Assembly (NCBI GenBank): GCA_002292015.1
Contig: DBBD01000042.1
Coordinates: forward strand, 1 to 23,889
DNA length: 23,889 nt
Direction: 5' to 3'
From: Firmicutes bacterium UBA993
GTDB taxonomy: Bacteria; Bacillota; Dethiobacteria; DTU022
Position 1 is the first letter of the stretch. Each line of letters opens with the position of its first letter. A program made the translations under genes and the position numbers. Below are positions 7,983 through 14,876 of this stretch, piece by piece. The notes under the pieces were generated by a model. It had not been told where the DNA came from and ran no database searches. It saw only the letters and a program-made list of their open reading frames with translations.

Positions 7983-9298
7983 AAAAGAAAGCAGCTTTCT
8001 ACACTCTCGGGTGCAAGGTTAACTACTGTGAAACCGAGTCGCTACAAGCCCTTTTCGAGCAGGCTGGCTACCGGATCACCGGGTTTGAAGATCAGGCCGA
8101 TGTTTATGTTATCAATACCTGCACCGTTACCGGTGAAAGCGATCACAAGTCGCGCAAGGCCATCCGCAGGGCCCGGCGCCAGTCACCGGATGCTTTAATC
8201 GTGGCTACCGGCTGCTACACCCAAAGGGCTCCGGAACAGATCAGGCAGATGGACCAGGTTGACCTCTTAATCGGCAACCGGGAACGGGAAAAACTGCCCC
8301 GGATCGTTGAAGCTTTGAGAAAGGGATCACTACTTGACCTGGTAGGTAGGCACCTGCCAAGTGAATCCTTTGAGCTGCTGCCTCCTGCCCCCCGCCGGGG
8401 CCGGACCAGGGGTTTTATCAAGATTCAGGAGGGCTGCAATCAGCACTGCACTTACTGTGTAGTACCGCAGGTGAGAGGTCCCTTGCGCAGCATGCCGCCA
8501 AAATTGGTAAGAGAGCGGATTGAAGCGTTATTGGTTGCCGGCTGCCGGGAGATCGTGTTAGCTGGAGTGCACTTAGGCCTTTACGGGGCAGATCTTAAAG
8601 ATGTTAGCCTGGCAGGGCTGCTTGGCGATCTGGAACAACTGCCCGGCCTGCTTCGTTTGCGTCTCAGCTCGATCGAACCATCTGATGTAACCAGCGAGTT
8701 AATCGAGAAGGTTGCCAACTCTGAGGTTGTTTGCCCGCACCTGCATATCCCCCTGCAAAGCGGCGACGGTGAGATTTTGCGGCTGATGAACAGGCCGTAC
8801 GAGCCTGTTGAATATCTCTACCTGGCCAAGCTGTTGAAACAGGAGATCCCGGGTTTATCGCTTAGCAGTGATCTGATTGTCGGTTTTCCGGGTGAAACTG
8901 AGCGTCACCACCGGCGCAGCATGAAACTGATCGCCGATATTGGTTTTAGCCGCTTACATATTTTTAAATATTCTCCCCGCCCGGGAACGCCGGCTGCCGA
9001 ACTGCCTGATCAGTTGTCCAATGAAATCAAGGAGCGGCGCAGCCAAGAGATGATTAAGCTGGGCGAAGAGATGGCGTCTGCTTATCACCGGCAATTTGTT
9101 GGTAGTGTACAGCCGGTGTTGGTGGAAAAAGTGATGCCCGGGGTTTACGGTGAGGGCTTCACACCGCACTACCTGCGAGTGCGAATTTACTCCGGCAATA
9201 AAAACGGGCATTGGCGGGGCAGATTAATCAATGCCCGCCTGGAGAGCATTGACGGGCGGTATATCAAAGCGGTGGCGGTTTATAAGAGGAAAAAATGA
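7979..9298 (+). CDS. mtaB: tRNA (t6A37) methylthiotransferase MtaB
   Basis: MtaB (439 residues) is a radical SAM enzyme that converts t6A37 of ANN-decoding tRNAs to ms2t6A. The N-terminal UPF0004 domain supplies cluster cysteines 12 (LGCKVNYCETE), 48 (NTCTVTGESD) and 79 (ATGCYTQR). The radical SAM motif is Cys153, Cys157 and Cys160 in EGCNQHCTYCVVPQVRG. A short TRAM-like RNA-binding region ends the protein. NTCTVTGESDHKSR favours MtaB over MiaB or RimO. The TTG start lies inside the rsmE stop (TTGA), a tight coupling, and the start-proximal MKKKAAFYTLGCKVN agrees with the family. Confidence 0.94.
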   Translation: MKKKAAFYTLGCKVNYCETESLQALFEQAGYRITGFEDQADVYVINTCTVTGESDHKSRKAIRRARRQSPDALIVATGCYTQRAPEQIRQMDQVDLLIGNREREKLPRIVEALRKGSLLDLVGRHLPSESFELLPPAPRRGRTRGFIKIQEGCNQHCTYCVVPQVRGPLRSMPPKLVRERIEALLVAGCREIVLAGVHLGLYGADLKDVSLAGLLGDLEQLPGLLRLRLSSIEPSDVTSELIEKVANSEVVCPHLHIPLQSGDGEILRLMNRPYEPVEYLYLAKLLKQEIPGLSLSSDLIVGFPGETERHHRRSMKLIADIGFSRLHIFKYSPRPGTPAAELPDQLSNEIKERRSQEMIKLGEEMASAYHRQFVGSVQPVLVEKVMPGVYGEGFTPHYLRVRIYSGNKNGHWRGRLINARLESIDGRYIKAVAVYKRKK

Positions 9299-9428
9299 AT
9301 TACTGATTTCTATTTTTATTTGCTTTATAACTCTTTTGTATTGTTATTACTTGCTTTCAACTGCTAAAATATTCATATTTGGCAAAAGAGCCAAAAATGG
9401 CAAGCGTTACTACGAAAAGCTTTATTAG
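9297..9428 (+). other. open frame for a small single-pass membrane peptide without a standard start
   Basis: Directly after mtaB the reading frame from 9297 to the TAG at 9426-9428 is open. It encodes a hydrophobic helix (LLISIFICFITLLYCYYLL) followed by a basic tail (KIFIFGKRAKNGKRYYEKLY), the usual shape of a small membrane protein. It has no ATG, GTG or TTG of its own. An ATG with an AGAGGA site does overlap the mtaB stop (9295-9297, ATGA), but in another frame, and that frame stops after three codons. It may be a frameshifted small gene, one using a rare CTG or ATT start, or chance. Confidence 0.3.
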
Positions 9429-9486
9429 CAAGTCAACCTTTAAGCGAAGTAGGTTTCCTGTGTTTTTTATTTGATGGAGCAAAATG

Positions 9487-9495
9487 TGTTATACT
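9487..9495 (+). promoter_or_regulatory. extended -10 promoter before the rhomboid gene
   Basis: TG-T-TATACT forms an extended -10 (TG at 9487-9488, hexamer 9490-9495). No good -35 is seen, which is common with extended -10 promoters. Transcription would begin near 9502, about 33 bases before the preferred rhomboid start, making the rhomboid and SDH genes a separate unit from the chaperone operon. Confidence 0.45.
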
Positions 9496-9534
9496 TTTTA
9501 ATGCTTTATCCAAATGAAGTTAGGCGGTAAGCAG

Positions 9535-10212
9535 ATGTTTCCAATCCGCGATTCTATAACCTATCATGGAACGAAAATTGCTGCACTCGGGTTGATCATC
9601 ACCACTGGTGTAGCCTATTATTTACAGCTTTCTATTGGCATCGAAGCTTTTGAGGCAATTTTCTACCGTTATGGTTTTATTCCTTCCGTTTTTTTAAAGA
9701 ATCCAGTCAGCGAGCTCTACACTATTTTTTCTAGCATGTTTGTGCACGGCTCCTTAATGCACCTGATTGGTAACGTCTGGTTTATATGGGTATTCGGACC
9801 GGCTGTGGAAGGTCGCCTTGGCTTTCGCCGGTTCATGGTGCTCTACCTGCTTTCCGGGGTAGCAGCTGCTCTATTACATGGCTTTTCGATGCCGGATAGC
9901 GCTATTCCGATGGTTGGTGCCTCAGGTGCGGTATCGGGAATTTTAGGCGCTTACCTAGTGTTATTCCCGCGGGCCAGGGTCCTGACGATCATCCCGCCCC
10001 TGATCTTTTTCTTTTTCTGGCTCCCGGCCCCAATTTATCTCGGCTACTGGGTGCTGATTCAGTTTGTTTATGCGTTTATCGGAGTGCCCGGCATTGCCTG
10101 GTGGGCCCACATTGGTGGTTTTATCCTCGGGTTGATTCTGGTCTTGATCATGCGGCCCAAAAGGAACTACCGTGCTGACCCGTTCTGGGAATGCTGGCGC
10201 GACTACTGCTGA
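9535..10212 (+). CDS. rhomboid family intramembrane serine protease
   Basis: This 225-residue multi-pass protein should cut transmembrane substrates within the membrane. The conserved elements are HGSLMHLIGNVWF (71-83, with His76 and Asn80), the catalytic Ser130 in GASGAVSGILG and the catalytic His192 in WWAHIGGFILG. About six membrane helices are visible. An upstream ATG at 9514 adds seven residues, but the start at 9535 has an AGGCGG site seven bases before it and gives the family-like beginning MFPIRDSI, so I prefer it. The SDH-type protease gene follows after 48 bases with its own AGGAGG, and a short hairpin (CGCGTT/AACGCG, 10215-10231) lies between them. Substrates are unknown. Confidence 0.92.
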   Translation: MFPIRDSITYHGTKIAALGLIITTGVAYYLQLSIGIEAFEAIFYRYGFIPSVFLKNPVSELYTIFSSMFVHGSLMHLIGNVWFIWVFGPAVEGRLGFRRFMVLYLLSGVAAALLHGFSMPDSAIPMVGASGAVSGILGAYLVLFPRARVLTIIPPLIFFFFWLPAPIYLGYWVLIQFVYAFIGVPGIAWWAHIGGFILGLILVLIMRPKRNYRADPFWECWRDYC

Positions 10213-10260
10213 GCCGCGTTTTGGGAACGCGCTGACCGAGAAAGGCGGAGGAGGTTTTTT

Positions 10261-11094
10261 ATGGAAAGCTTGTCGCAGTTTTTTTGGATCTTCATTATCA
10301 TATTGGCGCTGACCCCTTACCTGCAGCAGCAGCTGCTCCGGGCATCGCGGACCAGGAAGATGATCGAGCTTGAACGCAAACGCGGGAGCAGGGTGATTAC
10401 CATGATTCACCGGCAGGAAGCGGTTAACCTGCTCGGCATTCCGTTGACCCGCTTCATAAACATAGAGGATTCGGAACAGGTTTTAACCGCGATCCGCCTG
10501 ACCGATAAAAACATTCCCATAGACCTGATTCTGCATACACCAGGCGGTTTGGTCCTTGCTTCAGAGCAGATCGCCGAATCACTGTTGCGACATCCGGGTA
10601 AGGTTACGGTATTTGTGCCGCATTATGCCATGTCGGGAGGAACGATGATTGCCTTGGCTGCTGATCAGTTGGTAATGGATGAAAACGCTGTCTTGGGACC
10701 CCTTGATCCCCAGCTTGGCCAGTATCCAGCAGCTTCATTGGTAAAAGTTCTTGAAATGAAGCCGATTAAAGATATCGACGATCAGACGGTAATCCTCGCC
10801 GATGTGGCGGCGAAAGCATTGAAACAGGTGAAAGTTACTGTCAAAAACCTGCTTATCAAGCATATGGGTGAAGAAAAGTCTGAAGAGATAGCCGCTTTGC
10901 TGACCCAGGGTACCTGGACTCATGATTACCCGATTGACTTAAACCAGGTTGCGAGCTTGGGAATTAAAGTTAATACGGATATGCCGCCTGAAATTTATGA
11001 CTTAATGAGCATGTTTCCCCAGCCACGCAATGCCCGGCCCAGTGTTGAATATAATCCGGGCCCGGTTTACCCCGCTGCGCCGAAAGAGAGATAA
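10261..11094 (+). CDS. membrane-anchored SDH-type serine protease (ClpP/crotonase fold)
   Basis: The 277-residue protein fits the 'serine dehydrogenase proteinase' family, relatives of SppA and ClpP. One N-terminal membrane helix (about 7-22) is followed by a basic, helical stretch and the protease domain. Motifs include LILHTPGGLVLASEQIAE (89-106), the probable nucleophile Ser125 in HYAMSGGTMIALAAD and LGPLDPQLGQYP (145-156). The tail after about residue 255 is Pro-rich and probably disordered. A strong AGGAGG precedes the ATG. The neighbour upstream is a rhomboid protease, suggesting a shared role in membrane-protein turnover. The name refers to a fold family; its true substrate is not known. 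Confidence 0.85.
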   Translation: MESLSQFFWIFIIILALTPYLQQQLLRASRTRKMIELERKRGSRVITMIHRQEAVNLLGIPLTRFINIEDSEQVLTAIRLTDKNIPIDLILHTPGGLVLASEQIAESLLRHPGKVTVFVPHYAMSGGTMIALAADQLVMDENAVLGPLDPQLGQYPAASLVKVLEMKPIKDIDDQTVILADVAAKALKQVKVTVKNLLIKHMGEEKSEEIAALLTQGTWTHDYPIDLNQVASLGIKVNTDMPPEIYDLMSMFPQPRNARPSVEYNPGPVYPAAPKER

Positions 11095-11112
11095 CAGTTC
11101 CGCTTTTTGTTT

Positions 11113-12819
11113 TTACTTTTGTGTTTTGGCCCAGCTGTCGCGCAGCTGTACGATCCGGTTGAAGACCATTTTCTCAGCGGTTGAGCGCTCCGGTTCCAGG
11201 TAAAAGTAACCTTTACGCAGGAACTGAAAACGGCTGCCGGGAAGCGCTGCTCTGACTGATGGCTCAATGGGCACATTTGTGCAGATCCGGAGCGAATCAG
11301 GATTGATCAGGGTAGTAAAATCTCCCTCTTCAGCCTCTTCAGGGTTTTCAACGGAAAACAGGGTATCGTAAAGGTTAACCGAGGCATATACGGCATGCTC
11401 TACCGCCACCCAGTGGATTACACCTTTTACTTTTTTACCGCTGGTATCAGATCCGCTGCGGGTTTGCGGGTCGTATGTACAATGCAGCTCGGTAATATTG
11501 CCGAGCTTATCTTTGAACACCTTGTCACAATGTATGATATAGGCTCCTTTCAGACGGACCTCCCGGCCTGGGGCCAGGCGAAAGAATTTTTTGGGCGGCT
11601 CTTCCATAAAGTCTTCCCGTTCAATGAAGAGCGTTCCACTGAAGGGCACCTGGCGTTTTCCGGCTTTTTCATCATCCGGCCTGTTTTCCATCTCAAACAT
11701 TTCGGTTTTTCCGACAGGCCAGTTGGTGATCACTATTTTTAACGGGTCAATGACGGCCATGATCCGCGGCGCTTTTATTTCGAGATCCTGGCGAATGCAA
11801 TGTTCAAAAAGTGCCAGATCGGCCGTGCTGTCTGCCCTTGAGACGCCGATTCTTTCCTGAAAATCAACAATTGCTTCCGGAGTAACTCCCCGGCGCCGTA
11901 ATCCGGCGATGGTTGGCAAACGCGGATCATCCCAGCCGTCAACATGTTTTTCTTCAACCAGGCGGCGCAGTTTTCGTTTGCTCATCACCGTATAATTCAT
12001 ACTTAAGCGAGCAAATTCTGTCTGCCGGGAGCGGAATTTTATCGCCTCCGGCATTAACTCCAACGCCCGGTCAACAATCCAGTCGTAAAGCGGACGGTGA
12101 TCACTGTATTCAATTGAGCAGAGCGAATGGGTTATTCCTTCCAGGGTATCGGAAAAGGGATGATCGAAATCATACATCGGGTAGATGCACCACTTATCAC
12201 CGGTCCGGTGATGGTGGGCATGAAGAATGCGGTAAATGACCGGGTCGCGCATATTCAGGTTACCCGAGGTCATATCGATTTTTGCTCTCAATACCCTGCT
12301 GCCGTTCGGAAACTCCCCCTTACGCATCCGTTCAAAGAGATCAAGGTTTTCCGTTGCCGGCCGATTGCGGTAAGGACTGTCCCTTCCCGGCTCAGTTAGC
12401 GTGCCGCGATACTCCCTGATTTTATCAGGGTTCAAATCGCAGACATAAGCATAACCTGTTTCAATCAAGCGTAGTGCAAACTGGTACTTGGTTTCGAAAT
12501 AGTCGGAAGAAAAAAAGAGTCTCTCTTCCCAGTCTGCGCCTAACCAGCGAATATCTTCAATGATCGAATCGACAAACTCCTGTTCTTCCTTTATCGGGTT
12601 GGTATCGTCAAAACGAAGGTTAAATTTGCCTTTAAAATCTTTGGCGATAAAGTAATTAAGTAGAATTGCCTTGGCGTGGCCGATGTGCAGATAACCATTA
12701 GGTTCGGGCGGGAAGCGGGTATGCACTGGCATCTCACCCAGGATTCCCTGGTTAAGATCAGCACGAATCATGGAGTAAATAAAATTTGTTTTTGCTGTAG
12801 CCCTGTTGCCTTCAGCCAT
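11113..12819 (-). CDS. glnS: glutaminyl-tRNA synthetase
   Basis: This 568-residue class I synthetase charges tRNA-Gln with glutamine. PPEPNGYLHIGHAKA (38-52) holds the HIGH motif at 45-48, and VMSKRKL (278-284) is the KMSKS-equivalent. Segments such as LRFDDTNP (68-75), and VMSKRKL rather than the GluRS form, mark GlnRS. The C-terminal half is the anticodon-binding beta-barrel pair (about 340-550). An AAAGGATGAG site precedes the ATG. Many Firmicutes lack GlnRS and make Gln-tRNA through GatCAB, so its presence suggests a lineage that acquired it. It converges with the SDH protease gene, 18 bases apart, and follows the HIT gene in the same direction. Confidence 0.96.
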   Translation of the reverse strand: MAEGNRATAKTNFIYSMIRADLNQGILGEMPVHTRFPPEPNGYLHIGHAKAILLNYFIAKDFKGKFNLRFDDTNPIKEEQEFVDSIIEDIRWLGADWEERLFFSSDYFETKYQFALRLIETGYAYVCDLNPDKIREYRGTLTEPGRDSPYRNRPATENLDLFERMRKGEFPNGSRVLRAKIDMTSGNLNMRDPVIYRILHAHHHRTGDKWCIYPMYDFDHPFSDTLEGITHSLCSIEYSDHRPLYDWIVDRALELMPEAIKFRSRQTEFARLSMNYTVMSKRKLRRLVEEKHVDGWDDPRLPTIAGLRRRGVTPEAIVDFQERIGVSRADSTADLALFEHCIRQDLEIKAPRIMAVIDPLKIVITNWPVGKTEMFEMENRPDDEKAGKRQVPFSGTLFIEREDFMEEPPKKFFRLAPGREVRLKGAYIIHCDKVFKDKLGNITELHCTYDPQTRSGSDTSGKKVKGVIHWVAVEHAVYASVNLYDTLFSVENPEEAEEGDFTTLINPDSLRICTNVPIEPSVRAALPGSRFQFLRKGYFYLEPERSTAEKMVFNRIVQLRDSWAKTQK

Positions 12820-12977
12820 TTGATCTCATCCTTTCCGGATAACTCCAAAAAAGTTTCTAACTCAATACGACAGCGTGGCCCGATTATCTCAACCAGAGGT
12901 AAAAGATCTCTACTTCTTAAAACACATTGCGGACTAAACTTGATTACCTGTTCAATATTGGTAAAACCCTTATTCAC
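12768..12977 (-). CDS. possible small protein between the HIT gene and glnS
   Basis: A 69-codon frame runs from a GTG at 12977 to a TGA ending at 12768. It overlaps the last bases of the HIT gene and the first 52 bases of glnS. It would start MNKGFTNIEQVIKFSPQC and contain a charged, probably helical stretch (IELETFLELSGKDEIKWLKA). It fills the otherwise unexplained 150-base gap in the operon and its composition looks protein-like, but no ribosome binding site is visible and the overlap with glnS is long for a real gene pair. No family recognised. Confidence 0.3.
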   Translation of the reverse strand: MNKGFTNIEQVIKFSPQCVLRSRDLLPLVEIIGPRCRIELETFLELSGKDEIKWLKATGLQQKQILFTP

Positions 12978-13356
12978 TGTCAAGTGGGTGGCAGCTGCCA
13001 CTTGGAATAACTTTGCGCACTCCGCCCCTGGGGTCGGCCACATCTCCCCGGTAGCGGGGGATAACATGAATGTGAAAGTGAAACACCGTCTGACCAGCTG
13101 CTTCACCGACATTGGCTCCAATGTTATAGCCATCCGGGTTAAGATCTTTTTGTAAGAACCGGCTCACCTGGCCGACTAGGCTGCTGATCGCAGCATGCTC
13201 TTCGGGGCCGGCATCGAAATAAGTTTCCACATGTCTCTTGGGAATTACTAAGGAGTGGCCCATACTTACCGGACATCTATCTTTAAAGGCCAGGGCCAGT
13301 TCATTTTCGGCTATTATTTCTAACTTGTCCCTACGGCAAAAAATACAATCGTTCAC
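12970..13356 (-). CDS. HIT family nucleotide hydrolase
   Basis: This 128-residue histidine-triad protein probably hydrolyses nucleoside phosphoramidates or dinucleoside polyphosphates. The catalytic triad is His93, His95 and His97 in FHFHIHVIPRY. It begins MNDCIFCRRDKLEIIAENE, with the Cys4/Cys7 pair that often binds zinc in this family, and GHSLVIPKRHVET (33-45) is also typical. The start is a GTG with GAGAGAGGG about 11 bases upstream. After residue 105 the sequence (DPRGGVRKVIPSG...) resembles the ends of other Firmicute HIT proteins. It is co-directional with glnS and divergent from the DUF5058 gene. Confidence 0.93.
   Translation of the reverse strand: MNDCIFCRRDKLEIIAENELALAFKDRCPVSMGHSLVIPKRHVETYFDAGPEEHAAISSLVGQVSRFLQKDLNPDGYNIGANVGEAAGQTVFHFHIHVIPRYRGDVADPRGGVRKVIPSGSCHPLDSE
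12981..13004 (-). repeat. inverted repeat at the end of the HIT gene
   Basis: Arms CAAGTGG (12981-12987) and CCACTTG (12998-13004) are perfect complements around 10 bases. They overlap a 14-base perfect palindrome, GTGGCAGCTGCCAC (12988-13001). The RNA could form either hairpin just before the HIT stop codon and about 160 bases before glnS. There is no U-tract, so it is not a standard terminator. Confidence 0.4.
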
Positions 13357-13416
13357 TTATTGTGTGCCCTCTCTCTTATTCTGATTTATTTTCCCTGATA
13401 TGATAACATATAGATA

Positions 13417-13453
13417 ACGATCCCGGCAGCAATTTGCTTGCTACAGCGATCGT
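13417..13453. repeat. nested symmetric inverted repeat in the divergent intergenic region
   Basis: Outer arms ACGATC (13417-13422) and GATCGT (13448-13453) enclose inner arms AGCAA (13428-13432) and TTGCT (13438-13442). All spacers are exactly 5 bases, so both pairs share one centre at 13435. The element covers the likely -35 region of the DUF5058 promoter and could also influence the HIT gene. It looks like an operator for a dimeric or tetrameric regulator, or a structured leader. Confidence 0.5.
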
Positions 13454-13461
13454 ATTATAAC
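13434..13461 (+). promoter_or_regulatory. possible promoter of the DUF5058-M20 operon
   Basis: TTGCTT (13434-13439) and TATAAC (13456-13461) are separated by 16 bases, giving a start near 13468 and a short leader with an AGGAGG site before the ATG at 13482. The -35 half sits inside the nested inverted repeat. Confidence 0.4.
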
Positions 13462-13481
13462 CTACAATAGGAGGACAATTT

Positions 13482-14189
13482 ATGTTCGATTACAGGAACA
13501 GCGCTTTTATGTTTTCCCTCGGGGCGATTGTTGCGCTTTTTGTTACCGTGCAATCGCTTGTTTTCCTCCGTACAGCCTGGTTGGAAGGTAAACGCAAAGG
13601 TCTTGACGCAGGTAAAATGCGGCGGGCGGTTATATCCAGTGCCGTATTTACGTTGGTGCCTTCACTATCTATCCTCTTGACCATGCTTACCCTGTCTGGA
13701 GCGCTGGGGCTGGCACTGCCCTGGATTCGCCTTTCAGTGATCGGGGCGGTTACCTACGAACTACCGGCGGCCGAGGCGGCAGCACAGGCAACCGGTTCCA
13801 GTCTCGCCGCTGCCGGGGTGCCGCTTGATGTGTTTTCCTTGATTGCCTGGGTGATGACCTTAGGGATTATGTCGGGGCCGCTCTTTATTATTGCCTACTT
13901 TAAGAAATTGCAGAGCCGCGTTAACAAAATTAAGGTTGAAGATAACCGTTGGGGAACGCTTCTGATTTCTGCCATGTTTGTCGGTTTAATCAGCTCATTC
14001 TTAGGCAGTGCCCTTGCTGGAGGAATAGTTTCCATCTTGACCCTGCTTTCATCTGCCCTGATTATGGTTTTCTGTATCCAGCTGGAACAGAAAGCAGGCT
14101 TAAAGCTGTTTAAAGATTTTGCCCTACCGTTAAGTATGGTTGGAGCAATGGCCCTGGCGGTTCTCTTCGCCGGGATCCTTGGAGGTTAA
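13482..14189 (+). CDS. DUF5058 family integral membrane protein
   Basis: This 235-residue protein has about six hydrophobic segments (roughly 9-29, 50-80, 116-142, 160-180, 182-200, 212-232) and resembles the DUF5058 family of Firmicutes. A basic loop (WLEGKRKGLDAGKMRRA, 33-49) is followed by the typical run of VPSLSILLTMLTL, then PWIRLSVIGAVTYELPAAEA (79-98). No function is established for the family. An AGGAGG site lies 8 bases before the ATG. Its stop overlaps the start region of a second membrane protein (TAATG), and an M20 peptidase follows. Tight coupling suggests the two membrane proteins work as one complex, perhaps a transporter for a peptide or acylated amino acid. Confidence 0.8.
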   Translation: MFDYRNSAFMFSLGAIVALFVTVQSLVFLRTAWLEGKRKGLDAGKMRRAVISSAVFTLVPSLSILLTMLTLSGALGLALPWIRLSVIGAVTYELPAAEAAAQATGSSLAAAGVPLDVFSLIAWVMTLGIMSGPLFIIAYFKKLQSRVNKIKVEDNRWGTLLISAMFVGLISSFLGSALAGGIVSILTLLSSALIMVFCIQLEQKAGLKLFKDFALPLSMVGAMALAVLFAGILGG

Positions 14190-14863
14190 TGAACATGACC
14201 AAAATAAATGAAAACAGCTTGAGCTATGAAGTTGCAATCCACCGAATGGGCAGAATTTGGATGTCAATGGCGTTGCTCGTCATTATGGCTGTACCGTTGG
14301 CTATATCTGTTTATTTTAACGTCTGGCCGGCAGCCGGGCCTTTGCTGGGCGGACTATTGCCAATCATGATGATTTATGTTCCCATAGGCATTATCGAGGT
14401 TATTACATTTTCTCCGATGCTGGGCAGTGGGGCTACTTATCTGGCCTTTACCACCGGCAATCTGACTAACCTGAAGGTGCCCTGTGCGCTTAATGCCATG
14501 GAAATAGCTGATGTTGAACCTGGTTCTTCCCAGGGTGAGATCATCTCAACTATAGCGGTGGCTACTTCCTCGCTGGTTACCAATCTAGTGCTGGTGATCG
14601 GGGTTTTACTTTTTGTTCAGCTGACACCTCTGTTAGCTGCGCCCCTGCTTAAACCGGCCTTTGAGAACATTCTGCCGGCGCTTTTTGGGGCGTTGGGCTA
14701 CCTCTATATTTCTAAAAACTGGAAGCTTGCCGTGGTACCGGTTACCTTGATGGTTATAATCTTTGTTCTTGTCCCCGCAGCGCCGGTTGGTATCCTGATT
14801 CCGGTCAGCGCGCTTTCTGCCATTGCCGCTGCCCGCCTGATGTATAAGAAGAATATGATTTAG
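14189..14863 (+). CDS. unrecognised membrane protein, partner of the DUF5058 protein
   Basis: A 224-residue protein with about six membrane segments (27-47, 50-72, 122-146, 160-175, 180-197, 200-217). Between helices 2 and 3 lies a striking polar stretch, TFSPMLGSGATYLAFTTGNL (73-92) followed by TNLKVPCALNAMEIADV, rich in Gly, Thr and Asn and probably a re-entrant loop or substrate site. The ATG at 14189 is only 3 bases from the GGAGG inside the previous gene; a second ATG at 14195, in frame and 9 bases from it, is a likely true start. It ends right where the ribosome binding site of the M20 gene begins. No family can be named with confidence; a permease subunit is inferred from topology and context. 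Confidence 0.8.
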   Translation: MNMTKINENSLSYEVAIHRMGRIWMSMALLVIMAVPLAISVYFNVWPAAGPLLGGLLPIMMIYVPIGIIEVITFSPMLGSGATYLAFTTGNLTNLKVPCALNAMEIADVEPGSSQGEIISTIAVATSSLVTNLVLVIGVLLFVQLTPLLAAPLLKPAFENILPALFGALGYLYISKNWKLAVVPVTLMVIIFVLVPAAPVGILIPVSALSAIAAARLMYKKNMI

Positions 14864-14876
14864 GAGTGATTTTATA

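Noticed and set aside
9378..9395. TTTGGC/GCCAAA hairpin after mtaB as a terminator
   Set aside because: Only 6 bp, no T-tract, and inside the small membrane-peptide frame.
9514..9534. ATG at 9514 as the rhomboid start
   Set aside because: It has no ribosome site, while the ATG at 9535 has AGGCGG seven bases upstream and a family-like N-terminus.
10215..10231. CGCGTT/AACGCG hairpin between the rhomboid and SDH genes as a terminator
   Set aside because: Short stem without a T-tract, followed at once by a ribosome site; the genes are more likely co-transcribed.
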